Shown here: one piece after another, positions 1-9,185 of the stretch | Position numbering within the stretch: position 1 is the stretch's first letter | Layout: every line of letters starts with the position of its first letter | Assembly (NCBI RefSeq): GCF_007625115.1 | Contig: NZ_VMNH01000003.1 | Coordinates: forward strand, 62,001 to 126,000 | Source: Sedimenticola selenatireducens | Lineage (GTDB): Bacteria > Pseudomonadota > Gammaproteobacteria > Chromatiales > Chromatiaceae | DNA length: 64,000 nt | Direction of reading: 5' to 3' | Position numbers and translations under genes: made by a program | Notes under the pieces: model-generated | Told to the model about the DNA's origin: nothing | The model's input: the letters and a program-made list of their open reading frames with translations, nothing else | The model's database searches: none

Positions 1-362
1 CCCTTTGCGTAATGAGTCAGTTGGGCTTCGGCGCCGCTGAGTCTCAGTCCGGTAATAACAATCTGTCGCTCCAAAAGTGGAAGCCACTCAAGTTGCAGGT
101 CAAGCTCCGGGAGTGCAAAAGTCGAACCCTCTTTGCCGGTAATTTTCAGGTTTTCAAGCCGGAAAGCGGCGGTGAAAGGGTTGAAATCTATATTTCCGAT
201 CGATATATGTTCCGCCCCTTGTTCCTTGGTCCACTCTTTGATGGCATAACCGATTACCTGCGGTAATAGCGCTAATGTGGCGATGGTAAAGAGGATCAGG
301 AGTGTGGCTGTGATCTGGATATTTCGGCGGCGAGGTGTGTTTGGTGCGGCTACTTCAGGCAT
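1..362 (-). CDS. DUF748/AsmA-like protein, N-terminal part (runs off the left edge)
   Basis: Only about 120 N-terminal residues are present. A basic stretch (residues 10-14, RRR) is followed by one hydrophobic segment (about 17-38), then beta-rich sequence with the pattern IGNIDFNPFTAAFRLENLKI typical of DUF748/AsmA-like proteins: inner-membrane-anchored, mostly periplasmic proteins linked to envelope or lipid transport. The start is the ATG read from position 362 down, preceded by a purine-rich AAGAGAAG ribosome binding site. Family assignment rests on pattern recognition of this fragment; the catalytic or functional role is unknown. It faces the same way as rpsT but a strong hairpin separates them. 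Confidence 0.7.
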   Translation of the reverse strand, partial: MPEVAAPNTPRRRNIQITATLLILFTIATLALLPQVIGYAIKEWTKEQGAEHISIGNIDFNPFTAAFRLENLKITGKEGSTFALPELDLQLEWLPLLERQIVITGLRLSGAEAQLTHYAK

Positions 363-464
363 GCTGCGGCTTCTCTTGCTGGTTCAGGCGGGTAATCTAT
401 CGGCCTTTTGAGTATAACGCAGGTGAAAAGGTGTAGGCGATGTGGTTGGATCTATTTATTAGGC

Positions 465-509
465 GCGCATCAAGAAAAACCGGCTTTTGGCCGGTTTTTC
501 TTGATGCGC
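465..509 (-). terminator. Hairpin terminator downstream of rpsT
   Basis: A perfect inverted repeat with 20-bp arms (465-484 and 490-509) around a 5-nt loop lies 12 bp past the rpsT stop. Each arm contains a run of five A or T next to a GC-rich GCCGG core, so the structure can terminate transcription in either direction. It would isolate rpsT from the DUF748-like gene. Confidence 0.85.
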
Positions 510-521
510 AAGTGCTACTGT

Positions 522-782
522 TTACAGCGATTTGATCTGCGCATTCAGGCGGCTTTTATGACGGGCAGCCTTATTCTTGTGGATAAGACCCGTGTTTGCC
601 GCGCGGTCGATCACCGGAACCGCCTGTTTATAAGCTTCGGTAGCCTTTTCCTTGTCGCCGGTCGCCAATGCTTTCAATACGTTCTTCAGGTTGGTGCGCA
701 TGTTGCTGCGACGTGACGCATTGTTCTGGCGATGCTGTTCGGCCTGACGCGCACGTTTGCTGGCTTGTGGTGAGTTGGCCAA
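522..782 (-). CDS. rpsT: 30S ribosomal protein S20
   Basis: 86 residues, the usual length for S20. The start [19 protein letters not shown] and the lysine/arginine-rich helical body ([15 protein letters not shown] at the C-terminus) are diagnostic. S20 binds 16S rRNA early in assembly of the small subunit body. Transcribed away from murJ, as in many gammaproteobacteria. A GGAG ribosome binding site precedes the ATG; a clear sigma-70 promoter and a strong terminator frame it as a single-gene unit. Confidence 0.98.
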   Translation of the reverse strand: MANSPQASKRARQAEQHRQNNASRRSNMRTNLKNVLKALATGDKEKATEAYKQAVPVIDRAANTGLIHKNKAARHKSRLNAQIKSL

Positions 783-833
783 GGTAAGTCTCCAAAAAAA
801 TTATTAACTGAGTATCTCAATAAAGAGCGCGGT

Positions 834-862
834 ATTTTGGGACTTGATGCGTGTTTTGTCAA
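834..862 (-). promoter_or_regulatory. Sigma-70 promoter of rpsT
   Basis: On the minus strand a perfect -35 TTGACA (857-862) is followed after 17 nt by CAAAAT (834-839). It lies about 50 bp upstream of the rpsT start. Sequence match only. Confidence 0.6.
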
Positions 863-942
863 CAGCTAATTCGATCGCCTTGATTGATAAGTGCAGGGTA
901 TCGCATGGCAGGGAGTAGGTCGAATGAGTGAATAGCTGAATA

Positions 943-972
943 TTCTGAAAAAAGCGATAAACAGCCTATAAT
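943..972 (+). promoter_or_regulatory. Candidate sigma-70 promoter of murJ
   Basis: A perfect -10 TATAAT (967-972) with a poor -35 TTCTGA (943-948) at 18 nt, 57 bp upstream of the murJ ATG. Weak -35, so moderate support. Confidence 0.4.
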
Positions 973-1029
973 TCGCCCTTTGGTGGCGTTGAATGCCTCC
1001 CTATTAGCAAACAAAGAAGACGCATTGGT

Positions 1030-2559
1030 ATGTTCAGATCGTTGGCCAAGGTAGGTTCCAATACACTGCTCTCGAGGATACTGGGTTTTGTCCGGGATCT
1101 GGTCGTGGCGCACATGTTTGGCGCCAACGCCGGAACGGATGCCTTCTTTGTTGCCTTCAAGATCCCCAATTTTCTGCGTCGGCTGTTCGCAGAGGGGGCG
1201 TTTGCCGTGGCCTTTGTCCCGGTGCTCACCGAGTACAAGGAGCGTCGCAGCTTTGAAGAGTTGAAGCATTTTGTTGATCATGTTGCTGGAACCCTGGGCG
1301 CCGTGTTGTTAGCGGTGACGATTGCTGGTGTGCTGGGGGCGCCAGTATTGGCGATGCTCTTTGCGCCTGGATTCATCGGTTCAGAGGGTAAGTTGGATTT
1401 AGCGGTAGATATGTTGCGGCTGACATTTCCCTATCTCCTGTTCATTTCTCTAACGGCCTTTGCGGGGGGCATTCTCAACGCCCATAGTCGTTTTGGCATA
1501 CCGGCCTTCACGCCGGTACTGCTCAATGTGTCACTTATCAGTTGTGCCGTCTGGCTGTCACCGCAGATGGAGCGGCCGATCATGGCGCTGGCCTGGGGTG
1601 TGTTGGCTGCGGGTATTGTGCAGTTGCTGTTTCAGATCCCTTTTTTACATCGGATCAAGTTGTTACCCCGTTTTGTCTTTGCCCCGAAAGATGAGGGGGT
1701 GCGCCGCATTGGCAAATTGATGCTGCCGGCGCTGTTTGGTGTCTCGGTTACCCAGCTTAATCTGTTGTTGGATACGCTTATTGCGTCATTTTTGGTGTCA
1801 GGCAGTATTTCGTGGCTCTATTACTCAGATCGTCTGATGGAGTTTCCGCTCGGTATTCTGGGCGTTGGCTTGGCGACGGTCATTTTGCCCAATCTCTCAA
1901 AAAAGCACGCAAATGAGTCAGCGGAGGGCTTTTCTCGTGTGATTGATTGGGCCTTGCGCTGGGGGCTGCTGCTGGGTTTGCCTTCTGCGGTAGGTCTGTT
2001 CATCCTCTCTGGGCCGATGATCGCTACTCTGTTTCAATCGGAATTGTTTGATGCCACTGATGTGGCCATGTCTCGCCAGAGTTTGATGGCCTACTCCCTT
2101 GGATTGATCGCTTTCATCATGATCAAGGTGTTGGCGCCGGGTTTTTATTCCCGTCAGGATACTAAGACGCCCGTGCGGATTGCAGTCATCGCCATGTTTG
2201 CCAACATGGTGATGAATATTATCCTGGTATTTCCGCTGGCCCATGCGGGATTGGCTCTGGCTACCTCGCTTTCCGCTACCCTCAATGCCTTTCTCCTATA
2301 CAGGGGGCTGCGTGCCGAGGGTGTTTATCAGCCAGAGCCCGGCTGGCTGTTTCTGATTCTTCGTGGATGTGCGGCCGTCCTGGTTATGGGTGCTGTGCTT
2401 TATTGGGGTGTGGGTGACCTGCAGTCATGGATGGGTGTGCCGGTATCTGACAAGGTGTGGCGTCTGCTGCAGTGGATTGCGCTGGGTTCGATCAGTTATT
2501 TTGCTGTGCTTGCCCTGCTGGGTATCCGTCTGCGTCACTTTAAAAGCCACACGGCCTGA
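1030..2559 (+). CDS. murJ: Lipid II flippase MurJ (MviN)
   Basis: Moves lipid II across the inner membrane for peptidoglycan synthesis. 509 residues with about 14 hydrophobic segments, the full MOP-superfamily length. The N-terminal signature LSRILGFVRDLVVAHMFGA is present, and the residues essential in E. coli MurJ (R18, R24, D39, R52) correspond to R16, R22, D37 and R50 here. First gene of a plus-strand series murJ-ribF-ileS-lspA, the conserved gammaproteobacterial order. The gap to ribF is 112 bp, so ribF may have its own promoter. Confidence 0.97.
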   Translation: MFRSLAKVGSNTLLSRILGFVRDLVVAHMFGANAGTDAFFVAFKIPNFLRRLFAEGAFAVAFVPVLTEYKERRSFEELKHFVDHVAGTLGAVLLAVTIAGVLGAPVLAMLFAPGFIGSEGKLDLAVDMLRLTFPYLLFISLTAFAGGILNAHSRFGIPAFTPVLLNVSLISCAVWLSPQMERPIMALAWGVLAAGIVQLLFQIPFLHRIKLLPRFVFAPKDEGVRRIGKLMLPALFGVSVTQLNLLLDTLIASFLVSGSISWLYYSDRLMEFPLGILGVGLATVILPNLSKKHANESAEGFSRVIDWALRWGLLLGLPSAVGLFILSGPMIATLFQSELFDATDVAMSRQSLMAYSLGLIAFIMIKVLAPGFYSRQDTKTPVRIAVIAMFANMVMNIILVFPLAHAGLALATSLSATLNAFLLYRGLRAEGVYQPEPGWLFLILRGCAAVLVMGAVLYWGVGDLQSWMGVPVSDKVWRLLQWIALGSISYFAVLALLGIRLRHFKSHTA

Positions 2560-2671
2560 CCCGTAATCTGAGCAAAGTAGTTAAATCGCAGGGGATCTGG
2601 CCTGTAAACGGGGACTTGTGCTGAAACATTGCCTATAATGCACCGTTTTGGACCCACTTGAGCAGGCTACG

Positions 2672-3613
2672 ATGCAGGTTATACGCGGTCTTCACAATCT
2701 GCGTTCTGAACACCGAGGCTGTGTGGCAACCATCGGGAATTTTGATGGCGTACATCTCGGGCATCAGGCGGTATTCACTCATCTGCGCGATCAGGCTGCG
2801 GCCTTTGGTCTGCCGAGTACCGTAATCACCTTTGAGCCTCAGCCGATGGAGTATTTCGCCCCGGACGCTGCGCCGGCTCGGTTGACCCGTATACGGGAGA
2901 AGCTTCAGGCGCTTAAAGATGCCGGAATTGACCGGGTCGTGCTACTGGAGTTTGGCCCTAAGCTCGCCTCCATGTCGGCCGAGGCGTTTGTCCAGGAGTT
3001 GCTGGTTGTCGGTTTAGATGTCCGGTTTTTGTACGTGGGCGATGATTTTCGCTTTGGCCGGGGACGCGAAGGGGGCATCAATCTCCTGCGGGAAGTGGGC
3101 CAGGCTCATGGCTTTGAAGTGGCCAACATGAATACCTTCATGGATGGTGAGGCAAGGATTAGCAGTACGCGCATCCGTGAGGCGCTGGCAAAGGGTGATC
3201 TGGAGCTGGCTGAGAGAAACCTGGGGCGACCCTATCGTATTTGTGGGCGAGTAGCGCACGGCGATGCCCGCGGCAGGACAATCGGTTTTCCAACCGCTAA
3301 TATCGATCTGCATCGTAAGGTGAGCCCTGTACATGGTGTGTTTGCCGTGACAGTGCACGGATTGGCTGAAGGCGTGCTTCCTGGTGTGGCCAATATTGGC
3401 AATCGACCAACAGTTGAGGGAGATTCCCGCTATCTGTTGGAAGTGCATCTGTTCGATTTTTCCCGCACCATTTACGGGGAGCATGTGCAGGTGCAGTTTT
3501 GCAAACGTCTGCGGGATGAGTTGCGCTTCGAATCATTTGAGGCGCTGCGTCAGCAGATCGAACGTGATGCTGACGCTGCCCGGGCGTTTTTTCAGCATGA
3601 GGCGTGTAAGTAA
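2672..3613 (+). CDS. ribF: Bifunctional riboflavin kinase/FAD synthetase
   Basis: Converts riboflavin to FMN and then FAD. 313 residues from the ATG at 2672, chosen because MQVIRGLHNLRSEHRGC matches the family N-terminus; a TTG 24 bp upstream is less likely. The N-terminal nucleotidyltransferase domain has GNFDGVHLGHQ (residues 22-32) and the SSTRIR motif; the C-terminal riboflavin kinase domain has RTIGFPTANID and GVANIGNRPT. Its place between murJ and ileS is the standard arrangement. Confidence 0.97.
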   Translation: MQVIRGLHNLRSEHRGCVATIGNFDGVHLGHQAVFTHLRDQAAAFGLPSTVITFEPQPMEYFAPDAAPARLTRIREKLQALKDAGIDRVVLLEFGPKLASMSAEAFVQELLVVGLDVRFLYVGDDFRFGRGREGGINLLREVGQAHGFEVANMNTFMDGEARISSTRIREALAKGDLELAERNLGRPYRICGRVAHGDARGRTIGFPTANIDLHRKVSPVHGVFAVTVHGLAEGVLPGVANIGNRPTVEGDSRYLLEVHLFDFSRTIYGEHVQVQFCKRLRDELRFESFEALRQQIERDADAARAFFQHEACK

Positions 3614-3707
3614 GGCGATTAAAATCGGTCGTGAGATGGCTCGAGTGAGATGTAGCTTGTGCCATAGTATGACTATCTGAATATTGACTAGAGAGATCGC
3701 AGGCCGG

Positions 3708-6563
3708 ATGACGGATGCGAAAAGGCAGCAGAGCGTGACAGACTATAAGAGTACCTTAAACCTTCCTAAAACGGGCTTTCCCATGAAGGCCAACTTGGCC
3801 AATCGTGAGCCTGAAATGCTCAAGCGTTGGGAGGCGATGGGTTTGTATCGCAAAATTCGTGAGGCCTTTGCCGGCCGGTCGAAATTTGTTTTGCATGATG
3901 GCCCTCCCTATGCCAATGGCGAAATCCATATTGGACATGCTGTGAATAAGGTGCTGAAGGACATCATCGTAAAGAGTCATAGCCTGGATGGATTTGATGC
4001 GCCGTATGTCCCGGGGTGGGATTGCCATGGTCTGCCAATTGAGTTGATGGTTGAGAAGAAAGTGGGCAAGCCCGGTGGAAAGGTGACGGCGGCACAGTTC
4101 CGTGTGGCTTGCCGTGACTATGCCAGCAAGCAAGTGGACAAGCAGCGGATTGATTTCAAGCGCCTGGGTGTGGTGGGTGACTGGGAGAATCCCTATCTCA
4201 CCATGGCCTACAGTACTGAGGCGGATATCGTCCGCGCGCTGGGAAAAATTGTCGAGAATGGCCATGTGCATCAAGGCTCGAAACCGGTGCACTGGTGTAC
4301 CGATTGTCGTTCTGCACTGGCCGAGGCTGAAGTCGAGTACAAGGACAAAGAGTCCTTTGCCATTGATGTGCGCTTTGAAGTGTTGGATGCGGAGACCTTG
4401 ATGGCCAACTGCCACTCGGTGCCGGGTGGGCACGGCGAGGGGCCGCTCTCTCTGGTAATCTGGACCACTACGCCTTGGACGTTGCCGGCCAATCAGGCGG
4501 TAGCACTGAACCCGGGTTTGGATTATGTCGTGGTACAGGCGACCGGTGCGCATGGTCATGAGCGACTGGTTATTGCAGAAGGGATGCTAAAAGACAGCAT
4601 GTTGCGCTGGGGTATCGATGACTACAAGGTGATCGCCTATGGTCGGGGTGATGCCTTTGAGGGATTGAAGCTTAAGCACTGTTTCTATGATCGTGAGGTC
4701 CCTGTCATCCTCGGTGAGCATGTTACGTTGGAGGCGGGTACCGGTGCGGTACATACGGCCCCCGGCCATGGACTGGACGACTATATTGTTGGCCAGCGTT
4801 ATGGGCTTGAGGTACATAATCCGGTAGGTGGCGATGGTCGTTTCTTGGAAGGAACTGAGCTGTTTGCCGGTGAGCATGTCTTTACGGCGAACGAGAAAGT
4901 GATTGAGGTGCTGAAGACTAAGGGTGCACTGGTCCAGGAGGCGCGTCTCGCTCACAGCTATCCTCATTGCTGGCGCCACAAGACACCGATCATCTTCCGT
5001 GCAACGCCACAGTGGTTCATCAGTATGGAACAGCAAGGGCTGCGCAAGACGGCCCTGGAAGAGATCGACAAAGTGGTGTTTACTCCGGATTGGGGGCGTG
5101 CCCGGATCGAGGGCATGGTGGAAGGGCGGCCTGACTGGTGTATCTCGCGGCAGCGTACCTGGGGTGTGCCGATTGCCCTGTTCATACATAAGGTGACCGG
5201 TGAGTTACATCCTGATACAGCCAACCTGATTGAGCAGGTCGCTCAGCGTATTGAGGTGGGTGGTATAGAGGCGTGGTTCTCGCTAAAGCCAGAAGAGTTG
5301 CTGGGTGATGAGGCGCCTCATTATGACAAGGTTCAGGATACCCTGGATGTCTGGTTTGACTCCGGTGTGACCCATTACGCGGTATTGGAGCCCAGAGAAG
5401 AGCTGCATTACCCGGCAGAACTCTACCTCGAGGGTTCAGATCAGCATCGCGGCTGGTTCCAGTCTTCACTGCTGACCTCTGTAGCGATTCATAATCGTGC
5501 GCCTTATGCGGGTGTACTGACCCACGGATTCACCGTTGATGCCAAAGGGCACAAGATGTCTAAGTCCCTGGGTAATACGGTCAGTCCGCAGGATGTAATG
5601 AAGAAGCTGGGCGCGGATATCATCCGGCTCTGGGTTGCTTCAACCGATTATCGTGGCGAGATGACTGTTTCGGATGAGATTCTTAACCGGACGGCTGACG
5701 CCTATCGCCGTATTCGTAACACGTCACGCTTCCTGATGGCTAATCTGAACGGTTTTGATCCGGCCACAGATCTGTTGCCGGCCTCTGAAATGGTTGAGCT
5801 AGATCGTTGGGTAGTGGATCGCGCCCTGCAGCTTCAGAATGAGATTGTAGAGGCCTATAAGGGTTACCAGTTCCATCTGATCATTCAGAAAATCCATAAT
5901 TTCTGTGGACCAGAAATGGGCGGTGTTTATCTGGATATCATCAAGGACCGGCAGTACACCACGCAGGCGGATTGTCAGGCACGCCGATCTTGTCAGACGG
6001 CCATCTATCATGTGATGGAGGCCATGGTGCGTTGGTTGGCTCCGATCTTGAGCTTCACTGCGGATGAGATCTGGCAGAACATGCCGGGTAAACGCGGTGA
6101 GACCGTATTTGTCGAGACTTGGTATGAGGGGCTGTTTGCCCTGGATCAGGGCGATAAGATGGATCGTCATTTCTGGAGTCGGGTTATTGCGCTGCGTACG
6201 GCTGTTGGAAGGCAGCTTGAGCAGCTGCGTTCTAAGGGAGTTATCGGCTCATCACTGGATGCTGAAGTGGATCTCTATTGTGATGATCAGGCGCGTGCGG
6301 ATCTGGATAAGTTTGCTGACGAACTGCGTTTTGTGTTGATCACCTCTTATGCCCGAGTACATGATTTGGCTGAGAAGCCGGAAACGGCAGTGGCCACCGA
6401 TGTGGCGGGGGTCTATATGGTTGCGGTTGCCTCAAGTCATAAAAAGTGTGGGCGTTGTTGGCATCACCGTGAGGATGTCGGGCATCACGAGGCGCATCCT
6501 GAACTCTGTGGTCGTTGCGTTGAAAATGTGGATGGGGCAGGCGAGGAGCGTCGTTTTGCCTGA
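3708..6563 (+). CDS. ileS: Isoleucyl-tRNA synthetase
   Basis: Charges tRNA-Ile. 951 residues from the ATG at 3708. The class I signatures HIGH (about residues 74-77) and KMSKS (about 616-620) are intact, and the C-terminus carries the CxxC...CxxC zinc site (KCGRCWHH and LCGRCVEN) of the eubacterial long form. The start is uncertain: a TTG at 3684 and a GTG at 3735 are also in frame, and the GTG would give [11 protein letters not shown], closest to E. coli IleS. Followed after 64 bp by lspA. Confidence 0.97.
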   Translation: MTDAKRQQSVTDYKSTLNLPKTGFPMKANLANREPEMLKRWEAMGLYRKIREAFAGRSKFVLHDGPPYANGEIHIGHAVNKVLKDIIVKSHSLDGFDAPYVPGWDCHGLPIELMVEKKVGKPGGKVTAAQFRVACRDYASKQVDKQRIDFKRLGVVGDWENPYLTMAYSTEADIVRALGKIVENGHVHQGSKPVHWCTDCRSALAEAEVEYKDKESFAIDVRFEVLDAETLMANCHSVPGGHGEGPLSLVIWTTTPWTLPANQAVALNPGLDYVVVQATGAHGHERLVIAEGMLKDSMLRWGIDDYKVIAYGRGDAFEGLKLKHCFYDREVPVILGEHVTLEAGTGAVHTAPGHGLDDYIVGQRYGLEVHNPVGGDGRFLEGTELFAGEHVFTANEKVIEVLKTKGALVQEARLAHSYPHCWRHKTPIIFRATPQWFISMEQQGLRKTALEEIDKVVFTPDWGRARIEGMVEGRPDWCISRQRTWGVPIALFIHKVTGELHPDTANLIEQVAQRIEVGGIEAWFSLKPEELLGDEAPHYDKVQDTLDVWFDSGVTHYAVLEPREELHYPAELYLEGSDQHRGWFQSSLLTSVAIHNRAPYAGVLTHGFTVDAKGHKMSKSLGNTVSPQDVMKKLGADIIRLWVASTDYRGEMTVSDEILNRTADAYRRIRNTSRFLMANLNGFDPATDLLPASEMVELDRWVVDRALQLQNEIVEAYKGYQFHLIIQKIHNFCGPEMGGVYLDIIKDRQYTTQADCQARRSCQTAIYHVMEAMVRWLAPILSFTADEIWQNMPGKRGETVFVETWYEGLFALDQGDKMDRHFWSRVIALRTAVGRQLEQLRSKGVIGSSLDAEVDLYCDDQARADLDKFADELRFVLITSYARVHDLAEKPETAVATDVAGVYMVAVASSHKKCGRCWHHREDVGHHEAHPELCGRCVENVDGAGEERRFA

Positions 6564-6627
6564 TCAGTGGGGATTTCTTTACTGTGATTGTCCGCTCAGC
6601 GTTTTCGACATTCACGGGGTTGGCTGA

Positions 6628-7098
6628 ATGTTACGTTGGCTCTGGTTTTCGTTGCTGATCATTGTGTTAGATCAGGTGACAAAGCAGCTCATAGAGGCCA
6701 GTTTCATGGTTTATGAGACGCTCTCTGTGTTGCCGTTTTTTAACCTAACGCTGGCTTACAATGAAGGGGCGGCCTTCAGTTTCCTAAGCGATCAGGGAGG
6801 TTGGCAGCGCTGGTTTTTTGCCTTAATGGCCTCAGTTGTCACTATCGTGTTGGTGGTTTGGTTGTCTCGTCTAAGAGGTGAGAAGGTCTTGGCACTATCG
6901 CTCGCTCTGGTGATTGGTGGCGCGGTTGGTAATTTGATAGATCGGCTGCTGTTTGGGCATGTAATCGACTTTCTGGATTTTTTCTATGGTCAGTATCACT
7001 GGCCCGCGTTTAATGTGGCGGACATAGCCATTAGCATCGGAGTGGCATTGCTGTTTATTGATGCCTTGCTTGGTCGAGAAGTCCGGGCGGATGCTTAG
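6628..7098 (+). CDS. lspA: Lipoprotein signal peptidase (signal peptidase II)
   Basis: Inner-membrane aspartyl protease that cleaves prolipoproteins after lipidation. 156 residues with four hydrophobic segments. Conserved motifs NEGAAFSF (45-52), GGAVGNLIDR (97-106) and FNVADIA (128-134) give the catalytic pair D105 and D132, spaced 27 residues as in E. coli D114/D141. In relatives fkpB and ispH follow directly; here those two sit about 38 kb away. Its stop codon overlaps the stop of the convergent ampD by two bases. Confidence 0.97.
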   Translation: MLRWLWFSLLIIVLDQVTKQLIEASFMVYETLSVLPFFNLTLAYNEGAAFSFLSDQGGWQRWFFALMASVVTIVLVVWLSRLRGEKVLALSLALVIGGAVGNLIDRLLFGHVIDFLDFFYGQYHWPAFNVADIAISIGVALLFIDALLGREVRADA

Positions 7099-7649
7099 TC
7101 CACTTTAGCCAGTAATTCCCGCAGATAGTCCCAGCGAAAAGCCGGACCCGGATCGGTCTTGCGGCCTGGGGCGATATGGCTGTGACCCGTAATCCGTTCA
7201 TTGGTGATGGCGGGGTAGTCTTTCTGGATCAATCGAATAGTGTGTGCCAGCACAGCATATTGGTCTTCCGTATAGGGGGTTTCATCGCTGCCTTCCAGTT
7301 CAATTCCAATGGAGTAGTCATTGCATCTTTCTTTTCCCTCAAAACAGGATTGCCCTGCGTGCCAGGCGCGTTGATTGAAGGGGACATACTGAACCAGTTC
7401 ACCGTCGCGGCGTATCAGCAGGTGCGCTGAAACTTGCATATGATGAATCTCTGCGAAGTAGGGGTGTGCGTCGGGTGGGAGTTGGTTTTGGAATAAGCAG
7501 TCAATCCAGGGGCCACCATATTCATCGGGTGGCAAACTGATGCTGTGTATCACCAGAAGATTGATCTCTTCGGCTTCGGGGCGTTCATCCTGATTGGGCG
7601 AAGGGCACTGGCGTGCTGATGCCAGGAGTCCTTTCTTGCAAGCTGTCAT
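7095..7649 (-). CDS. ampD: 1,6-anhydro-N-acetylmuramyl-L-alanine amidase AmpD
   Basis: Cytoplasmic zinc amidase of peptidoglycan recycling; its loss in other bacteria raises anhydromuropeptides and induces beta-lactamase. 184 residues, Amidase_2 fold. The zinc ligands map to H35 (LLVIHSIS), H156 and D166 (GHSHIAPGRKTDPGP), with K164 and E117 at the positions of the catalytic residues in Citrobacter AmpD. The start overlaps the stop of the upstream CBS gene by 4 bp, so it is co-translated with an ion-antiporter-like operon, an unusual setting. Confidence 0.95.
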   Translation of the reverse strand: MTACKKGLLASARQCPSPNQDERPEAEEINLLVIHSISLPPDEYGGPWIDCLFQNQLPPDAHPYFAEIHHMQVSAHLLIRRDGELVQYVPFNQRAWHAGQSCFEGKERCNDYSIGIELEGSDETPYTEDQYAVLAHTIRLIQKDYPAITNERITGHSHIAPGRKTDPGPAFRWDYLRELLAKVD

Positions 7650-8047
7650 CTCTTGCGGATGCCCTTCACTACCATGTCAGAGAAGCTGACTACGCCTAAG
7701 ACCTTGCCCTGACTGATAACCGGGGCGCGGGAGAGGTGCAAGCGGTCAAATAGTCTGGCGCAGTAGCGTATGTCCATGTCAGGTTCAACCGAAATAACGG
7801 GCTTCGTCATGACTTCATAAATATTCACTCTTGCTGGGGGGCGGTCCTTCGCCAGAACCTTGCGCGCAATATCTGAGAACATGACAATGCCGTAGGCGTC
7901 ATTTTCGTCACGTTTGTCAACAATCAGGGTCTTTGTCTCTACATGATCCATTTTCTGTAATGCGGCTTCAACGGTGTCCATGCCATCCACTGTGTCTACG
8001 TCGGTTTTCATGACGTCCCGGACACGGGTGATCGCTTGCTCGTTCAC
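7646..8047 (-). CDS. CBS-domain pair protein
   Basis: 133 residues making up one Bateman module: CBS1 about residues 8-70 (VRDVMKTDVDTVDGMDTVEAAL) and CBS2 about 75-133 (VMTKPVISVEPDMDIRYCARLF, ending SFSDMVVKGIRKR). Such modules bind adenine nucleotides and usually gate transporters or enzymes. No other domain is present. Overlaps the PII-like gene by 4 bp and ampD by 4 bp. The context suggests it senses energy state for the DUF1538 transporter pair upstream; that is inference. Confidence 0.85.
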   Translation of the reverse strand: MNEQAITRVRDVMKTDVDTVDGMDTVEAALQKMDHVETKTLIVDKRDENDAYGIVMFSDIARKVLAKDRPPARVNIYEVMTKPVISVEPDMDIRYCARLFDRLHLSRAPVISQGKVLGVVSFSDMVVKGIRKR

Positions 8048-8394
8048 AATTCGCTCTCCACTACGCTGGTGAGTTGTTTGATTTGGTGGCTGACGCCTAC
8101 AGCATCTTCCACGTCTATTTGGAAAGCAATGCCGGTGCCGGGTTTGTCATCAAACTCGCCAACCTCTGCGATGGTTTCCAGTATGGTTCGACTCAGGTGT
8201 TCTTCGACCAGAAAAAGCACCATGTCTCGCTGAACTTCCAGGCTGAGACCAAAAAAAGTCTTGCTCTTCTCTATGCCTTCTCCGCGCGCTTGATTGATTA
8301 CGGTGGAGCCGGTGGCGCCCGCATTTCTGGCGGCATCGACTACAATGTTTGTCTTGCTATCTTCAATGAGAGCAATAATTAATTTGAAATGCAT
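8044..8394 (-). CDS. PII-like (GlnB-fold) signalling protein
   Basis: 116 residues with the ferredoxin-like PII layout: MHFKLIIALIEDSKT start, a T-loop region (about residues 38-58, GEGIEKSKTFFGLSLEVQRD) lacking the uridylylated tyrosine motif of GlnB, and a C-terminal stretch PGTGIAFQIDVEDAVG resembling the PII B-/C-loop region. It starts 2 bp after the second DUF1538 gene and overlaps the CBS gene. PII-like proteins commonly sit beside the transporter they regulate, so it probably controls the DUF1538 pair. Ligand unknown. Confidence 0.75.
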   Translation of the reverse strand: MHFKLIIALIEDSKTNIVVDAARNAGATGSTVINQARGEGIEKSKTFFGLSLEVQRDMVLFLVEEHLSRTILETIAEVGEFDDKPGTGIAFQIDVEDAVGVSHQIKQLTSVVESEL

Positions 8395-8396
8395 AT

Positions 8397-9185
8397 TTAT
8401 TCCCTCGCTAGGGTCACTTTTGCTCTACGGTTGAGCCATTCACTGAGTTGTGCATAGCCCATTACGCTCATGATTGGAAACAAGCTGGCAAAGGCAATGA
8501 GTCCAAAGCCATCTAATAGAGGGTTTCGTCCTGGTATGGTGCTGGAGAGGCCCAGCCCCAGTGCAGCAACCAAGGGGACAGTAACGGTTGAGGTGGTTAC
8601 GCCACCGGAGTCATAAGCTAGCGCGATAATGGCTTTGGGGCAGAATACCGTCTGTATCAACACGATAATATAGCCAGAGATGATGTAATAGTGCAGTGGG
8701 GTGCCGCTGACAATTCGGTAGGCCCCCAGAGAGATGCCGATGGCGACCCCCAGTGCTACAGCGATACGTAACCCCCAGGTACCTACTGCCCCGCCAGAAA
8801 CTTGATTGGCCTTGATGGCCACTGCAATCAGGGACGGTTCTGCAATGGTGGTGGAGAGCCCGATAGCAAAAGCGAAAAGATAGACCCAGAAGTAGTGCGT
8901 CCAGTTGTTGTCGGATGATCCTATGGACTCGCTGATGCCCAGGAACTCGGGTGCGGTGAGCTGTGCTGCCATTAATTTACCGAGTGGGAAAAGTGCCTGC
9001 TCCAGACCTTCAAGAAAAAAAGCCAGCCCAAGCAAAACCAGTGCAAAGCCAGTCAGGACCTGCTTTAGATTGCGAATGCTTTTGCGCAGTACAAATAGCT
9101 GGAATCCGAAGAGAATAGCGGCAATAGGCAGGACATCCACAACTGTGGCAAGCAGGGTCTTCAGGAAGAGTGTCAGCCATTCCAT
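8397..9185 (-). CDS. DUF1538 membrane protein, second subunit (UmpB-like)
   Basis: 262 residues from MEWLTLFLKTLL. The frame is open further upstream, but that part only overlaps the preceding gene and reads as non-membrane sequence, so the ATG at 9185 is preferred; it shares one base with the previous stop (TGATG), which implies translational coupling. About seven to eight hydrophobic segments. Contains the family block YDSGGVTTSTVTVPLV and PGRNPLLDGFGLIAFASL, also found in its neighbour. As I recall, a DUF1538 pair from Halomonas zincidurans (UmpAB) was reported as a two-component Na+(Li+,K+)/H+ antiporter; function here is inferred from that. Confidence 0.85.
   Translation of the reverse strand: MEWLTLFLKTLLATVVDVLPIAAILFGFQLFVLRKSIRNLKQVLTGFALVLLGLAFFLEGLEQALFPLGKLMAAQLTAPEFLGISESIGSSDNNWTHYFWVYLFAFAIGLSTTIAEPSLIAVAIKANQVSGGAVGTWGLRIAVALGVAIGISLGAYRIVSGTPLHYYIISGYIIVLIQTVFCPKAIIALAYDSGGVTTSTVTVPLVAALGLGLSSTIPGRNPLLDGFGLIAFASLFPIMSVMGYAQLSEWLNRRAKVTLARE

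Noticed and set aside
408-716. 102-codon frame over rpsT and its terminator
   Set aside because: Crosses the terminator hairpin and is antisense to rpsT; no ribosome binding site.
859-1281. 140-codon minus-strand frame overlapping the start of murJ
   Set aside because: Antisense to murJ, with no signal or domain; the region is explained by the murJ promoter and coding sequence.
3756-4559. 267-codon minus-strand open frame inside ileS
   Set aside because: It lies wholly antisense to a certain gene, has low-complexity, His/Arg-rich sequence and no family resemblance; typical shadow frame of a GC-moderate gene.
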